Shown: piece by piece, positions 8,783 to 17,453 of the stretch | Layout: every line of letters begins with the position of its first letter | Numbering within the stretch: position 1 is the first letter of the stretch | NCBI RefSeq assembly: GCF_024189295.1 | Contig: NZ_JAIZEN010000001.1 | Span: 434,001 to 498,000, forward strand | Reading direction: 5' to 3' | Origin: Halobacillus sp. A1 | Lineage (GTDB): Bacteria > Bacillota > Bacilli > Bacillales > Halobacillaceae | Length of the DNA: 64,000 nt | Program-made: the position numbers and the translations under genes | Notes under the pieces: generated by a model | What the model saw: the letters and a program-made list of their open reading frames with translations, nothing else | The model's database searches: none | Told to the model about the DNA's origin: nothing

Positions 8783-8800
8783 CCTGTTTGAATGAACAGG
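8783..8800. promoter_or_regulatory. Inverted repeat, candidate YwrC operator
   Basis: CCTGTT-N6-AACAGG is a perfect 6-bp dyad 33 bases upstream of ywrC. A second dyad (TTGTTAA at 9013-9019 and TTAACAA at 9038-9044) lies nearer ywrD, just after a TATAAT at 8986-8991. The rest of the 8750-9118 spacer is AT-rich and holds no gene I can support. Assignment to YwrC is inference from position. Confidence 0.4.
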
Positions 8801-9118
8801 ATTTCCTCGCGAAAAACAGATATTTCAATGACTTCATTCTCTAAGCAAAAATAACGAAAACAATCCTCCACAATTAAAGTCTATATGAGCACGCCGGAAA
8901 TTTTAATAAAGCCAAATAGATAAGAAAATATATAAATATTTTGAATAATTTGTAGATAAGCCTTTTAAAATTCTTAATATTGCCTTATAATCATCAACAA
9001 TACAATAAACGATTGTTAATGTAAATGCTATATATAGTTAACAAATGATTTTATAGGTAATTTTAAAAGAATGAAAGTTAATTTTATTAGCCTTTTTATA
9101 CGTGAAGGAGCTGTACAT

Positions 9119-10729
9119 ATGGAAAAATCCGACTACTTATATCAACCGTTTTCAGCTAAAAGAATGACGACCATTTCAAAAAATGGAATGGTAGCAACAT
9201 CTCAGCCACTGGCTTCTCAAGTAGGGTTAGACATTTTAAAACAAGGGGGGAATGCCATTGATGCTGCGATTGCCACGGCTGCTGCCCTTACCGTAGTTGA
9301 ACCGACTTCCAATGGAATCGGAGGAGATTGCTTTGCTCTCGTATGGGTGAAGGATAAGCTCTATGGACTGAATGGAAGCGGGCGCTCCCCATCTTCAATC
9401 TCTATTGATCAGTTGAAAGCTAAAGGATACGATGAGATCCCTAAATATGGATTCGTCCCTGTTATGGTTCCCGGGGTCCCGAGATCGTGGGCTGAGTTAT
9501 CTAGAAGATTCGGAAGGCTGCCAATGACTGAACTATTGGCTCCAGCCATTCGTTATGCTGAAGATGGTTATCCTCTGACACCAATTCTCGGTAAGTTTTG
9601 GAAAGATGGATATCATAAATTTAAAGAAGTCTTAAAGGGCGATGAATTCCTTCACTGGTTTGAAACATTTGCTCCAAACGGCAGACCTCCTGAAATAGGT
9701 GAAGTTTGGAAATCCCCCGATCACGGGCAGACGTTGAGGAGAATTGCTGAAACAAAAGGGGAGGATTTCTATCGAGGAGAAATTGCTGAAAAAATCGACG
9801 CTTTTTCACGAAAACATAAAGGTTTTATCAGGAAAGAAGATTTGGAAAATTTTCAGCCTGAATGGGTAGAGCCCATTTCAGTAAATTACCGGGGGTATGA
9901 TGTTTGGGAAATTCCACCTAACGGCCACGGTTTAGTTGCATTATCAGCCTTGAATATTCTAAAAGGTTTTAATATAGGTGCTAAAGAAGAGGTTTCTACT
10001 TATCATAAGCAGATAGAAGCGATGAAATTAGCTTACACTGATGGAGCGGAATTCATTGCAGATCCTGAGCATATGGATGTATCTGTAGCAAGTTTGTTAA
10101 GTGAAGAGTATGGAAAACAAAGAAGAGATGCGATTACTGATGAAGCTCTCACGCCTCAACCGGGAGAACCTGCTAAAGGCGGAACGGTCTACTTAGCAGC
10201 TGCGGATAATGAAGGGAACATGGTGTCGTTCATTCAGAGTAATTACATGGGCTTCGGTTCCGGACTCGTAGTTCCAGGTACAGGAATCGCATTGCAAAAC
10301 CGGGGTCATAACTTTTCTATGGATGAAAACCATGCAAACGCACTAGCTGGAAATAAGAGGTCCTATCATACGATCATTCCAGGGTTTTTGACTAAAGACG
10401 GGAAAGCTGTAGGGCCTTTTGGTGTCATGGGTGGGTTTATGCAGCCGCAGGGGCATCTTCAAGTAGCGATGAATACAATCGATTTCCACTTGAACCCGCA
10501 GGCTGCGCTTGATTCACCACGCTGGCAGTGGATGAAAGATAAAACTGTTTGGGTAGAGCCGACGTTCCCCACCCATGTTGCAGAAGCTTTACGAAGAAAA
10601 GGGCACCATATTGAAGTTCAATTAGATTCCGGGGCATTTGGCCGAGGCCAGATCATTTGGAGAAATGAACAAGGGGTATTGTTCGGTGGTACAGAATCCC
10701 GAACTGATGGGACAATATCCGCTTACTAA
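9119..10729 (+). CDS. ywrD: Gamma-glutamyltransferase family protein (YwrD-like)
   Basis: A 536-residue Ntn-hydrolase. The N-terminal part has the family GGNAIDAAIATAAALTVVEP and SNGIGGDCFALV. The autocleavage/catalytic Thr is Thr356 in AKGGTVYLAA, and the small-subunit signature follows in NYMGFGSGLVVPGTG. No signal peptide is seen, unlike secreted GGT, so it probably acts in the cytoplasm. The ATG at 9119 has AAGGAG 8 bases upstream; an in-frame ATG at 9071 lacks a site. It heads a tight operon with ywrB and ywrA. Why a GGT-like enzyme travels with chromate transporters is not known; a role in glutathione or gamma-glutamyl substrates is only inferred. Confidence 0.9.
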   Translation: MEKSDYLYQPFSAKRMTTISKNGMVATSQPLASQVGLDILKQGGNAIDAAIATAAALTVVEPTSNGIGGDCFALVWVKDKLYGLNGSGRSPSSISIDQLKAKGYDEIPKYGFVPVMVPGVPRSWAELSRRFGRLPMTELLAPAIRYAEDGYPLTPILGKFWKDGYHKFKEVLKGDEFLHWFETFAPNGRPPEIGEVWKSPDHGQTLRRIAETKGEDFYRGEIAEKIDAFSRKHKGFIRKEDLENFQPEWVEPISVNYRGYDVWEIPPNGHGLVALSALNILKGFNIGAKEEVSTYHKQIEAMKLAYTDGAEFIADPEHMDVSVASLLSEEYGKQRRDAITDEALTPQPGEPAKGGTVYLAAADNEGNMVSFIQSNYMGFGSGLVVPGTGIALQNRGHNFSMDENHANALAGNKRSYHTIIPGFLTKDGKAVGPFGVMGGFMQPQGHLQVAMNTIDFHLNPQAALDSPRWQWMKDKTVWVEPTFPTHVAEALRRKGHHIEVQLDSGAFGRGQIIWRNEQGVLFGGTESRTDGTISAY

Positions 10730-10748
10730 TAGCAAAGGAGGGTAAAGC

Positions 10749-11324
10749 ATGCAGCAATGGAATCTCTTCCTTGCCTTTTTCAGAGTAGGTATATTCGGAT
10801 ATGGAGGAGGTCCGTCTTCTATACCCCTAGTGCACAATGAAGTAGTCAAAAAATACAAATGGATGTCAGATGATGATTTTGCGGATGTGCTTGCCTTAGG
10901 TAATTCATTACCAGGACCGATCGCAACAAAAATGGCTGGTTATATTGGTTACAGGGTTTCAGGTTTGTTAGGGATGATTAATGCGGTGTTAGCGACGATC
11001 ATTCCGACCATCATTTTAATGATCTTATTACTTACGTTTTTAAACAGCTTTCGCGATCAGCCGTGGGTGAACGGAATGACTCAAGCGGTCGTGCCCGTAG
11101 TAGGTGTAATGCTGGCTGTGATGACCTACGACTTCTTTAAAAAGGCAAATACGAACTTGGGTCTGATCCTTACAATCTTACTAGGAGCAGCTTCTCTTTT
11201 ATTAATTGAAGCTGCTGGGATCCACCCGGGCCTCGTGATTGCCGCTTTATTGATTGTTGCATTGGTTCGTCCGATGAATCAAAATGACTCAGCTGGTCCA
11301 TCCAAAAGTAAGGAGTCCTCCTGA
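10749..11324 (+). CDS. ywrB: Chromate transporter half, N-type (YwrB-like)
   Basis: A 191-residue CHR-family membrane protein, half the size of fused ChrA. It has the signature GIFGYGGGPSSIPLV near the N terminus and GNSLPGPIATKMAGYIGY, with about six membrane helices. Short CHR proteins work as heteromeric pairs; its partner overlaps downstream by one base. Family role is chromate (and probably sulfate-like oxyanion) transport. The start has AAAGGAGG about 8 bases upstream. Confidence 0.92.
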   Translation: MQQWNLFLAFFRVGIFGYGGGPSSIPLVHNEVVKKYKWMSDDDFADVLALGNSLPGPIATKMAGYIGYRVSGLLGMINAVLATIIPTIILMILLLTFLNSFRDQPWVNGMTQAVVPVVGVMLAVMTYDFFKKANTNLGLILTILLGAASLLLIEAAGIHPGLVIAALLIVALVRPMNQNDSAGPSKSKESS

Positions 11325-11857
11325 TGATTTATTGGCAGATTTTTGTAGCTTTTTTCATACCAGGAATTGTAGGTTATGGAGGAGGGCCGGCATCCATTCC
11401 GCTTGTTGAAAATGAGGTAGTCGGGCGGTTCGGCTGGATGTCGGTCAATGAATTCAGTGAAATGTTAGCTATGGCTAACGCTTTGCCTGGACCGATCGCC
11501 ACTAAAATGGCAGGCTTTATAGGATATGAACAAGCTGGTATTCTCGGGGCCGCGATTGGCGTGTCTGCTACAGTGGCCCCTTCCCTTTTTCTGATGATCG
11601 TTTTGCTTAACCTGTTGAATAAATTTAAGGGCTCTCCAAGAGTAAAAACAATGACTTCACTTATAAGACCGACTATCGGAATTCTGCTGGGTGTAATAGC
11701 TTATCAATTTTTCCAGACGTCTTATAGTTCCGCGGGTATTATTCACACCATCCTCCTGATTGGATTGAGCTTTGTTTTATTGGAAAAGGTCAAGGTCCAT
11801 CCGGCATTCGTCATTGCTGGTTCGTTAGCTTATGGCGCCCTTTTTCTTGGCCGTTAA
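11324..11857 (+). CDS. ywrA: Chromate transporter half, C-type (YwrA-like)
   Basis: A 177-residue CHR-family protein paired with the preceding one (TGATG overlap at 11322-11326). It repeats the signatures GIVGYGGGPASIPLV and ANALPGPIATKMAGFIGY, with about six membrane helices of inverted topology expected relative to its partner. An AAGGAG lies inside the 3' end of ywrB. The pair should form one functional chromate/oxyanion transporter. Confidence 0.92.
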   Translation: MIYWQIFVAFFIPGIVGYGGGPASIPLVENEVVGRFGWMSVNEFSEMLAMANALPGPIATKMAGFIGYEQAGILGAAIGVSATVAPSLFLMIVLLNLLNKFKGSPRVKTMTSLIRPTIGILLGVIAYQFFQTSYSSAGIIHTILLIGLSFVLLEKVKVHPAFVIAGSLAYGALFLGR

Positions 11858-11919
11858 CAATTCGAAACTTTTTTCTTCATTCTTTCGTAAATAAGGATTA
11901 AGTAGAAAGGGGACAAATG

Positions 11920-12618
11920 ATGAGCAACTATTCGATCGATGAATTTATTAGAAAAACAAAACAGGATGAAACTGAAAATGAGTTCTTTGAACTGGAAACG
12001 CCTCGTATATTAGAAGTGAACCTTACTGATCAAGTGTGGGCAAAAGCAGGTTCAATGATTTCTTTTAACGGAGGAATCAAGTTCGAGCGGGAAGGGATCT
12101 TGGAACATGGGGTAGGCCGTATGTTCAAAAAAGCCTTTTCAGGTGAAGGCAGTTCACTGATGAAAGCATCAGGAAACGGGAGATTGTACTTGGCCGATCA
12201 GGGGAAGAAAATCACAATCTTTGACCTCGATAACGAAGCGATCACTGTAAACGGCAATGATTTATTAGCTTTTGAACCAGGGATTGATTGGGATATCAAA
12301 TTGATGAAAAAAGTAGCAGGTATGATGTCAGGTGGATTGTTCAACGTCACGTTAGAAGGTAAGGGAAAGGTGGCGATCACTTCTCATTATGAACCGCTGA
12401 CTTTACTTGTCCGTCCGGGCTCTCCTGTTATTACGGACCCGAACGCTACAGTTGCCTGGTCGGGTCACCTCCAGCCTGAATTCCGGACTGATATCAGCTT
12501 CAAGACGTTCATCGGAAGAGGGAGCGGCGAGTCGATCCAAATGGAGTTCAAGGGTGAAGGTTTCGTGATTGTCCAGCCTTTTGAAGAGATTTATACTACA
12601 GGAAATGGGTCTTCATAA
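11920..12618 (+). CDS. AIM24-family protein (TIGR00266-like)
   Basis: A 232-residue cytoplasmic protein with the AIM24/TIGR00266 beta-rich fold: AKAGSMISFNGGIKFE in the first third, SGNGRLYLADQGKKITIF in the middle, and an all-beta C-terminal half ending in EGFVIVQPFEE. The family is widespread, has no firm bacterial function, and is mitochondrial in yeast. ATG 11920 gives better spacing from GAAAGGGG than ATG 11917. It lies 60 bases after ywrA and may share its transcript. Confidence 0.85.
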   Translation: MSNYSIDEFIRKTKQDETENEFFELETPRILEVNLTDQVWAKAGSMISFNGGIKFEREGILEHGVGRMFKKAFSGEGSSLMKASGNGRLYLADQGKKITIFDLDNEAITVNGNDLLAFEPGIDWDIKLMKKVAGMMSGGLFNVTLEGKGKVAITSHYEPLTLLVRPGSPVITDPNATVAWSGHLQPEFRTDISFKTFIGRGSGESIQMEFKGEGFVIVQPFEEIYTTGNGSS

Positions 12619-12707
12619 GAAATTTCCAAAAAAATAATGCATTCGCCTTTACTTCGAGATCGAAACATTGTATTATATGAAATAACTTAAATTTAATAAC
12701 GGAAACT

Positions 12708-12886
12708 TCTTATCCAGAGAGGCGGAGGGACTGGCCCTTTGATGCCCGGCAACCATCGAATCAATCTAATGATTGACGAGAACGGTGCCAATTCCTGTAG
12801 GATGGTCAAACATTCTAAGAGATGAGAGGATCGTACGGAATATTACGACCCCTTTTCTTATACTGGATAAGAAAAGGGGTTTTTTG
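12708..12886 (+). ncRNA. SAM-I (S-box) riboswitch with terminator
   Basis: All S-box landmarks are present in order: CTTATCCAGAGAGGCGGAGG, the GGCCCTTTGATGCCCGGCAA segment, GGTGCCAATTCC, and the closing GATGAGAGG that pairs with CTTCTTATC to form P1. A terminator follows: CCCCTTTTCTTAT pairs with ATAAGAAAAGGGG and ends in TTTTTT (12849-12886). The 3' P1 strand can pair instead with CCTTTTC to make an antiterminator. SAM binding should stop transcription of the downstream msrA. Confidence 0.96.
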
Positions 12887-12947
12887 GTTGATAAAACCGT
12901 CAAACTCTCTTAGGTGGAAGTTGCGTTAATGGAAAGGGAAGATGACA

Positions 12948-13427
12948 ATGGGTAAAGCGACAGCGATATTCGGTGCAGGATGTTTTTGGGGAGTAGAAGC
13001 ATTTTTTGAACGATTTGAAGGAATTACACATACAAGAGTAGGATATACAGGCGGTCATACAGCACATCCGTCATATGAACAAGTGAAAACGGGTACCACA
13101 GGTCATGCAGAAGCTATTAGTATTGAGTATGACCCGGAAGTGATAACGTATGGAGGATTAGTGAATATCTTTTTTGAATGTCATGATCCGACATCAAGAA
13201 ATAAACAAGGAATCGATGTGGGACATCAGTATCGTTCCGCTATCTTCTATGGCACTGAAGGAGAAAAAGCAATTGCAGAAGAAAAAATTCAACAGTGGAC
13301 AAATAAAGGGGTATTTAAACGTCCGATCGTTACAGAAGTAACAGAAGCCGGTACTTTCTACGAAGCTGAAGAATACCATCAGAAATACTCCCAAAAGAAC
13401 GGATCATTCGCCTGTGGAATCAGCTAG
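12948..13427 (+). CDS. msrA: Peptide methionine-S-sulfoxide reductase MsrA
   Basis: A 159-residue MsrA that reduces the S epimer of methionine sulfoxide. The catalytic motif GAGCFWGVEAFF is at residues 9-20, followed by YTGGHTAHPSYEQV, GHAEA and the C-terminal EEYHQKY. A resolving Cys is in the tail (FACGIS). ATG 12948 fits the AAAGGGAAG site better than ATG 12942. The gene sits directly behind a SAM-I riboswitch, which ties it to methionine/SAM status. No msrB follows in the window. Confidence 0.96.
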   Translation: MGKATAIFGAGCFWGVEAFFERFEGITHTRVGYTGGHTAHPSYEQVKTGTTGHAEAISIEYDPEVITYGGLVNIFFECHDPTSRNKQGIDVGHQYRSAIFYGTEGEKAIAEEKIQQWTNKGVFKRPIVTEVTEAGTFYEAEEYHQKYSQKNGSFACGIS

Positions 13428-13438
13428 TTTATAAAATG

Positions 13439-13474
13439 AAAACCGAGTTCCTAATATAGGAACTCGGTTTTTTT
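13439..13474. terminator. Bidirectional terminator
   Basis: AAAACCGAGTTCCTA pairs with TAGGAACTCGGTTTT, with T runs on both strands. It ends msrA and the RDD gene. Confidence 0.95.
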
Positions 13475-14009
13475 AGTGCTGTTGTGATTGTATTTCCTGA
13501 TTAAGTTTTTTCATTCGGTCTTTAATGACAGATGTGTCAGCGAATAAGTCATGAATACCCTGATGTTTTTTCGTAAAAATAACTACTAGATAAGGTAACC
13601 CAAGTACGGCCATGCTGATATACCGTCCAACTAACTCCCTTATGACGACCTGCCCTTTAGAAAGGCGATCTCCTACCAACGATTCAACAGAGAGACCGAG
13701 GGCCATTTTCCCTAATGTGGCTCTAAAAAACCAGGTCATTAAGATGAAGTAGAGGAAAAAAACAATGGACTGCAAAATATTAGTGACACTAAACAAGTCG
13801 ATCCAAAGTTTCACCTCAGACAAGTTCGTTAGACGAATCAGCGGCCTGGTAATGATCGAATTCAAGCTCCATATGACGATTAAATCAATGATGTATGCAA
13901 AGAAACGAGGTAAAAATCCGGCATAGAGTAAGCGTTGGATTTCATTCAAGTTCGATGAGACCGCTTGGTTGATATGACTGTCCGTTTGAGTAGGTTCTAC
14001 TGTATCCAT
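13473..14009 (-). CDS. yteJ: RDD-family membrane protein (YteJ/SppI-like)
   Basis: A 178-residue RDD-domain membrane protein with three or four helices. The Arg-Asp signature is in LPRFFAYIIDLIVIW and the second conserved region in TLGKMALGLSV. It follows sppA by 8 bases on the same strand, as yteJ follows sppA in B. subtilis, where YteJ (SppI) restrains SppA and the pair affects lantibiotic resistance. The start at 14009 was chosen because AAAGGAGG ends 8 bases upstream; an ATG at 14015 is too close to it. Confidence 0.87.
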   Translation of the reverse strand: MDTVEPTQTDSHINQAVSSNLNEIQRLLYAGFLPRFFAYIIDLIVIWSLNSIITRPLIRLTNLSEVKLWIDLFSVTNILQSIVFFLYFILMTWFFRATLGKMALGLSVESLVGDRLSKGQVVIRELVGRYISMAVLGLPYLVVIFTKKHQGIHDLFADTSVIKDRMKKLNQEIQSQQH

Positions 14010-14023
14010 ATTCATTACCTCCT

Positions 14024-15016
14024 TTACTCAGTATACATATACATCATTCTAGGTCCCTGTCGGTTGTCGATCATTTCATTGATCCATTTCACTTCACTGT
14101 TGGGGAGGAATGATTCTACATTTACAGGAAAACCGAATATGGTTTCTCCACTCGTATATTCAATGACTTCAGGATTAGTACCCATATCGTCCTTCAAAGC
14201 TTGTAAAGCATCCTCTTCAAACCCAATATTATCAACCAACCCATTTTCCGCAGCTTGCTGACCTGAGTAAATACGTCCGTCTGCAATATTAGTCACTTCA
14301 TCCTCCGGCATATCCCTTCCTTCACTGATTACATCAACAAATTCTTGATAAGATTCATCCACCAGTGTTTGCAGAATTTCCCGATCTTCTTCTGTCATTT
14401 CTTTCGTAGGACTCATAATATCTTTAAATTCACCACTTTTGATGGTATTGAAATCCACTCCATATTCATTAGCAAGCTCTTCATAATTGATGCTTTGCAT
14501 GATGACACCGAGAGAGCCTGTGAACGTTTCATTCGAAGCAAAAATCTGATCAGCCGGCGCTGATATGTAGTAGCCTCCGGATGCTGCCATCCCGCCCATG
14601 GAAACATATAACTGTTTGCCTTCTTCTTTAATTTCCAGAAGCTTATCATGGATTTCCGCACTTTCAAAAACACCGCCGCCTGGAGAGTTTACGTACAATA
14701 GAACGCCTTTGATTGTACTATCTTCTTTAATCGTATCCAGCTGTTCGAGGAAAAGTTCGTGATTGTAGCCTTCCCCTTCAAACAGGTTCCCGCCTTGACC
14801 GCTCATAATGGTACCATCTACTGAAATACGAGCGATTCGTTCAGAAGAAGAACCCTCCTCCATCACTTTTTCCTCAGGCCCTTCATCTTCATTAGAGAAC
14901 ATTCCTTGAGAAGAGTCACTGAATGTATCTGACATTAAAAAACCTATACTTTGACTTAAAATACCGATCAGCAATAACGCTACGGCGATACCGATCGCTA
15001 TGAGCCGCTTCTTCAT
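14024..15016 (-). CDS. sppA: Signal peptide peptidase SppA (S49)
   Basis: A 330-residue membrane-anchored serine protease. It has one N-terminal helix (RLIAIGIAVALLLIGIL), then an acidic linker and an S49 domain. The nucleophile Ser is in GGMAASGGYYIS and the general-base Lys in the SGEFKDIM segment, the Ser-Lys dyad known for Bacillus SppA. It cuts remnant signal peptides in the membrane and shares an operon with the RDD protein. ATG 15016 has GAGAAAGGA at good distance; ATG 15022 is an alternative. Confidence 0.94.
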   Translation of the reverse strand: MKKRLIAIGIAVALLLIGILSQSIGFLMSDTFSDSSQGMFSNEDEGPEEKVMEEGSSSERIARISVDGTIMSGQGGNLFEGEGYNHELFLEQLDTIKEDSTIKGVLLYVNSPGGGVFESAEIHDKLLEIKEEGKQLYVSMGGMAASGGYYISAPADQIFASNETFTGSLGVIMQSINYEELANEYGVDFNTIKSGEFKDIMSPTKEMTEEDREILQTLVDESYQEFVDVISEGRDMPEDEVTNIADGRIYSGQQAAENGLVDNIGFEEDALQALKDDMGTNPEVIEYTSGETIFGFPVNVESFLPNSEVKWINEMIDNRQGPRMMYMYTE

Positions 15017-15162
15017 GAACATCTATCCTTTCTCATTAAAATACTCTGAAAAACAATCGTAGCAAAAATCTGGCAAATAATATATAGATGGTACAAACGT
15101 TTTGAAAAATGTCGAAATTTCTTTGCGGAAACGTGAGATTTACCAATATATGGGTTATCTCA

Positions 15163-15693
15163 TCAAGATATATTCTTTGCTCTCCATTCCGAGTGCAACA
15201 TACTCATCTCATATAAACTCCAGTATTCATTATTATATTTTCGGTGATCTCTTAAAAGACCGTCTACTTTAAACCCGGCTTTTTTATATGCACGAATAGC
15301 TCCTTCATTAAAATCAAATACTCCAAGTCCGATCTTATGCAAATTTAACTCATTAAAACCTTTATATAATATTTTCTCAATCATGACACCAGCTATTCCT
15401 TTTCCGCGTGCTTCTTCACTTACTAATACTTTCCCTATACGTCCCGCCTTATTTTGGCGGTCTATTTTCAAACTGATATGTCCGATAGTTTGCTCCACCG
15501 CTTCGTCCACGACTTTATATACAAATACAGGGGCATTCTTTGTATTGGCATTTCCAATGTAATGCATCAGCTGATCGGTCGTCAGAGGATAGGTGAAGTT
15601 TGGCCCGGCCCATTGAAGTAGAAATTCTGGCGAGTCTATCCATCGAATTAAATGATCGAAATCTGATTGTGTAAAATACTCCAGTTTGATCAT
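15163..15693 (-). CDS. GNAT N-acetyltransferase (RimJ/RimL type)
   Basis: A 176-residue acetyltransferase of the RimJ/RimL-like group. Acetyl-CoA binding is shown by GKVLVSEEARGKGIAGVMIE and the final strands by VFDFNEGAIRAYKKAGFKVD. The substrate is unknown; members modify ribosomal protein N termini, spermidine or small molecules. The start has AAGGTGGGAG about 8 bases upstream. Monocistronic. Confidence 0.9.
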   Translation of the reverse strand: MIKLEYFTQSDFDHLIRWIDSPEFLLQWAGPNFTYPLTTDQLMHYIGNANTKNAPVFVYKVVDEAVEQTIGHISLKIDRQNKAGRIGKVLVSEEARGKGIAGVMIEKILYKGFNELNLHKIGLGVFDFNEGAIRAYKKAGFKVDGLLRDHRKYNNEYWSLYEMSMLHSEWRAKNIS

Positions 15694-15788
15694 CTTAAGC
15701 TCCCACCTTTCTTACACTTGACGTATGGTAAGGCTACCCTTTTAAATGAACCTATAACTAATCTGTTAAGAAGAAAGAAGGGTAACTT

Positions 15789-16247
15789 ATTAAATATTAT
15801 ATACTTAGCGCTGCTCTGATTGCGATCATTAGTGGTTGTGGACAGGGAGTAGATTCAGTAACACTGCAGGAGCAGGAAATTTCAGACACGCTTTATATCC
15901 AAAAGGTAGAAGAGGGGGTATCTACAGACGGGCTGACTAGTGTGAGGCAGGATTCTGAGACGAAAAGAGCCCTGTTGGATAAAGTGGAAGGAATGGATAT
16001 TGAGAAAAAATCACCCGGAGAATTGAGTGAAGAGATGGAGAGCCAGGATGTGTATACGTATAATTTCTCAAATGAAGGAGAACTTTCAAATGAATCTGAG
16101 GGGGATTATAGTTTTGCCGTTTTAGAGGATGGAAGGTTCCTCGTGCCCGAAAGTCCTGAACAAGCGGGGACCCTGAGCTATCAATCTAAAGAAAAGCATC
16201 CAGAACTTCTTAATGAAATCAATCACTTAGTGGATATAGGCTTTTAA
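15789..16247 (+). CDS. Putative lipoprotein with apparent ATT start codon
   Basis: From 15789 the frame reads (I/M)KYYILSAALIAIISGCGQG, a textbook lipoprotein signal peptide with lipobox ISGC, then an acidic 135-residue domain to the stop at 16247. The in-frame TAA at 15783 bounds the 5' end. No ATG, GTG or TTG occurs before the lipobox; the first one in frame, GTG 15942, would cut off the signal peptide. AGAAGGG ends 6 bases before ATT 15789, so ATT is the likely start, or the start was mutated from ATG. The mature part (TYNFSNEGELSNESEGDY) is not recognised. Anchored on the outer face of the membrane. Confidence 0.6.
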   Translation: MKYYILSAALIAIISGCGQGVDSVTLQEQEISDTLYIQKVEEGVSTDGLTSVRQDSETKRALLDKVEGMDIEKKSPGELSEEMESQDVYTYNFSNEGELSNESEGDYSFAVLEDGRFLVPESPEQAGTLSYQSKEKHPELLNEINHLVDIGF

Positions 16248-16293
16248 GAGAATATTTTCATGGATTATAGCTTAGTAAACGAGGAGGGAAGGC

Positions 16294-17385
16294 ATGTGGG
16301 TTAACGATGCAATTCTATTATTAATGGCGGCATTTATGGTCATTGGAGCAGTAGATTATACCCTTTTACAGAATCGGTTAGGCCTTGGAGAAAAGTTCCA
16401 TGAAGCTTTCTTGATGATGGGGCCGCTAGCTTTAGCTATGGTTGGAATCATTTCACTCGCCCCTGTAATTTCAAAGGGGCTTTCTCCAATCGTCACCCCA
16501 TTCTTCGAGTGGTTTGGTGCCGACCCCTCTATGTTTGCTTCCATGGTACTGGCTATCGACATGGGAGCCTATCCATTATCCGAAGCACTGGCTGAAAGCG
16601 AAGAGGCAGCCACATTTTCCTGGGCTTTTTTAGGAACGATGATGGGACCTACGCTGGTATTCACTATACCTGTCGCCCTCACCATCATTCAAAAGCAGGA
16701 CCAGACTTATTTCGCCCGTGGCATTCTCATCGGTTTAACTACAGTGCCTGCAGGTTGTCTTTTGGGTGGTGCATTAGCTGGATATGAGCTTGTTTGGATG
16801 GTTCGGAATTTGATCCCTTCCGTTATCCTGTCCATTGGGATTGGAATTGGCTTATGGAAATTTACTAAAGGAACTATTTTTATTTTCTCAAAGTTCGGTA
16901 AAGGAATAGAGCTCATTATTATGGCGGGGTTAGCAGCTATTATAATAGAGACTTTGACAGGTTTGATCGTAATACCTGGAATGGCACCTTTAAACGAGGG
17001 CATCAGCATTGTAGGCAGCATCACAATAACCCTTGCAGGGGCTTATCCACTAGTAGCTTTTATCAATCAAAAAGGACAAAAACTATGGCGAACGGCCAGT
17101 TCTCGTTTGCGAATTGAATCCGAGTCTATAGCAGGTATCATCGTTTCTTTAGCGCACCACCTGCCTATGTTTGCCGTTATGAAAAATATGGACCCAAGGG
17201 GAAAAGTGATGAACGCAGCCTTTGCTGTGAGCGGAGCCTTTGCTTTTGGGAGTCATATCGGTTTTGTTGCGGGTATTGAAAAGGAAATCGTAGGAGCTGT
17301 TATGGCTGGTAAACTGACAGCCGGGGTTCTAGCAGTTGGTATTGCCTGGCTGGCAACGAGTCCCAACATAAATGAAGAGGAATAA
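16294..17385 (+). CDS. eutH: Ethanolamine permease EutH
   Basis: A 363-residue EutH-family membrane protein with about ten helices. Diagnostic stretches are MVLAIDMGAYPLSEALA, the FLGTMMGPTLVFTIPVAL helix and AFAFGSHIGFVAGI. It should take up ethanolamine. No eutBC lyase or microcompartment genes are near, so it is an orphan here. The start ATG at 16294 has GAGGAGGGA about 7 bases upstream. Confidence 0.92.
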   Translation: MWVNDAILLLMAAFMVIGAVDYTLLQNRLGLGEKFHEAFLMMGPLALAMVGIISLAPVISKGLSPIVTPFFEWFGADPSMFASMVLAIDMGAYPLSEALAESEEAATFSWAFLGTMMGPTLVFTIPVALTIIQKQDQTYFARGILIGLTTVPAGCLLGGALAGYELVWMVRNLIPSVILSIGIGIGLWKFTKGTIFIFSKFGKGIELIIMAGLAAIIIETLTGLIVIPGMAPLNEGISIVGSITITLAGAYPLVAFINQKGQKLWRTASSRLRIESESIAGIIVSLAHHLPMFAVMKNMDPRGKVMNAAFAVSGAFAFGSHIGFVAGIEKEIVGAVMAGKLTAGVLAVGIAWLATSPNINEEE

Positions 17386-17453
17386 TCGCTTTACTTCAAT
17401 ACATGAGAGAAGTCTATTATACTTGTTTTATAACAAATAAGGAGTTGTTCAAA

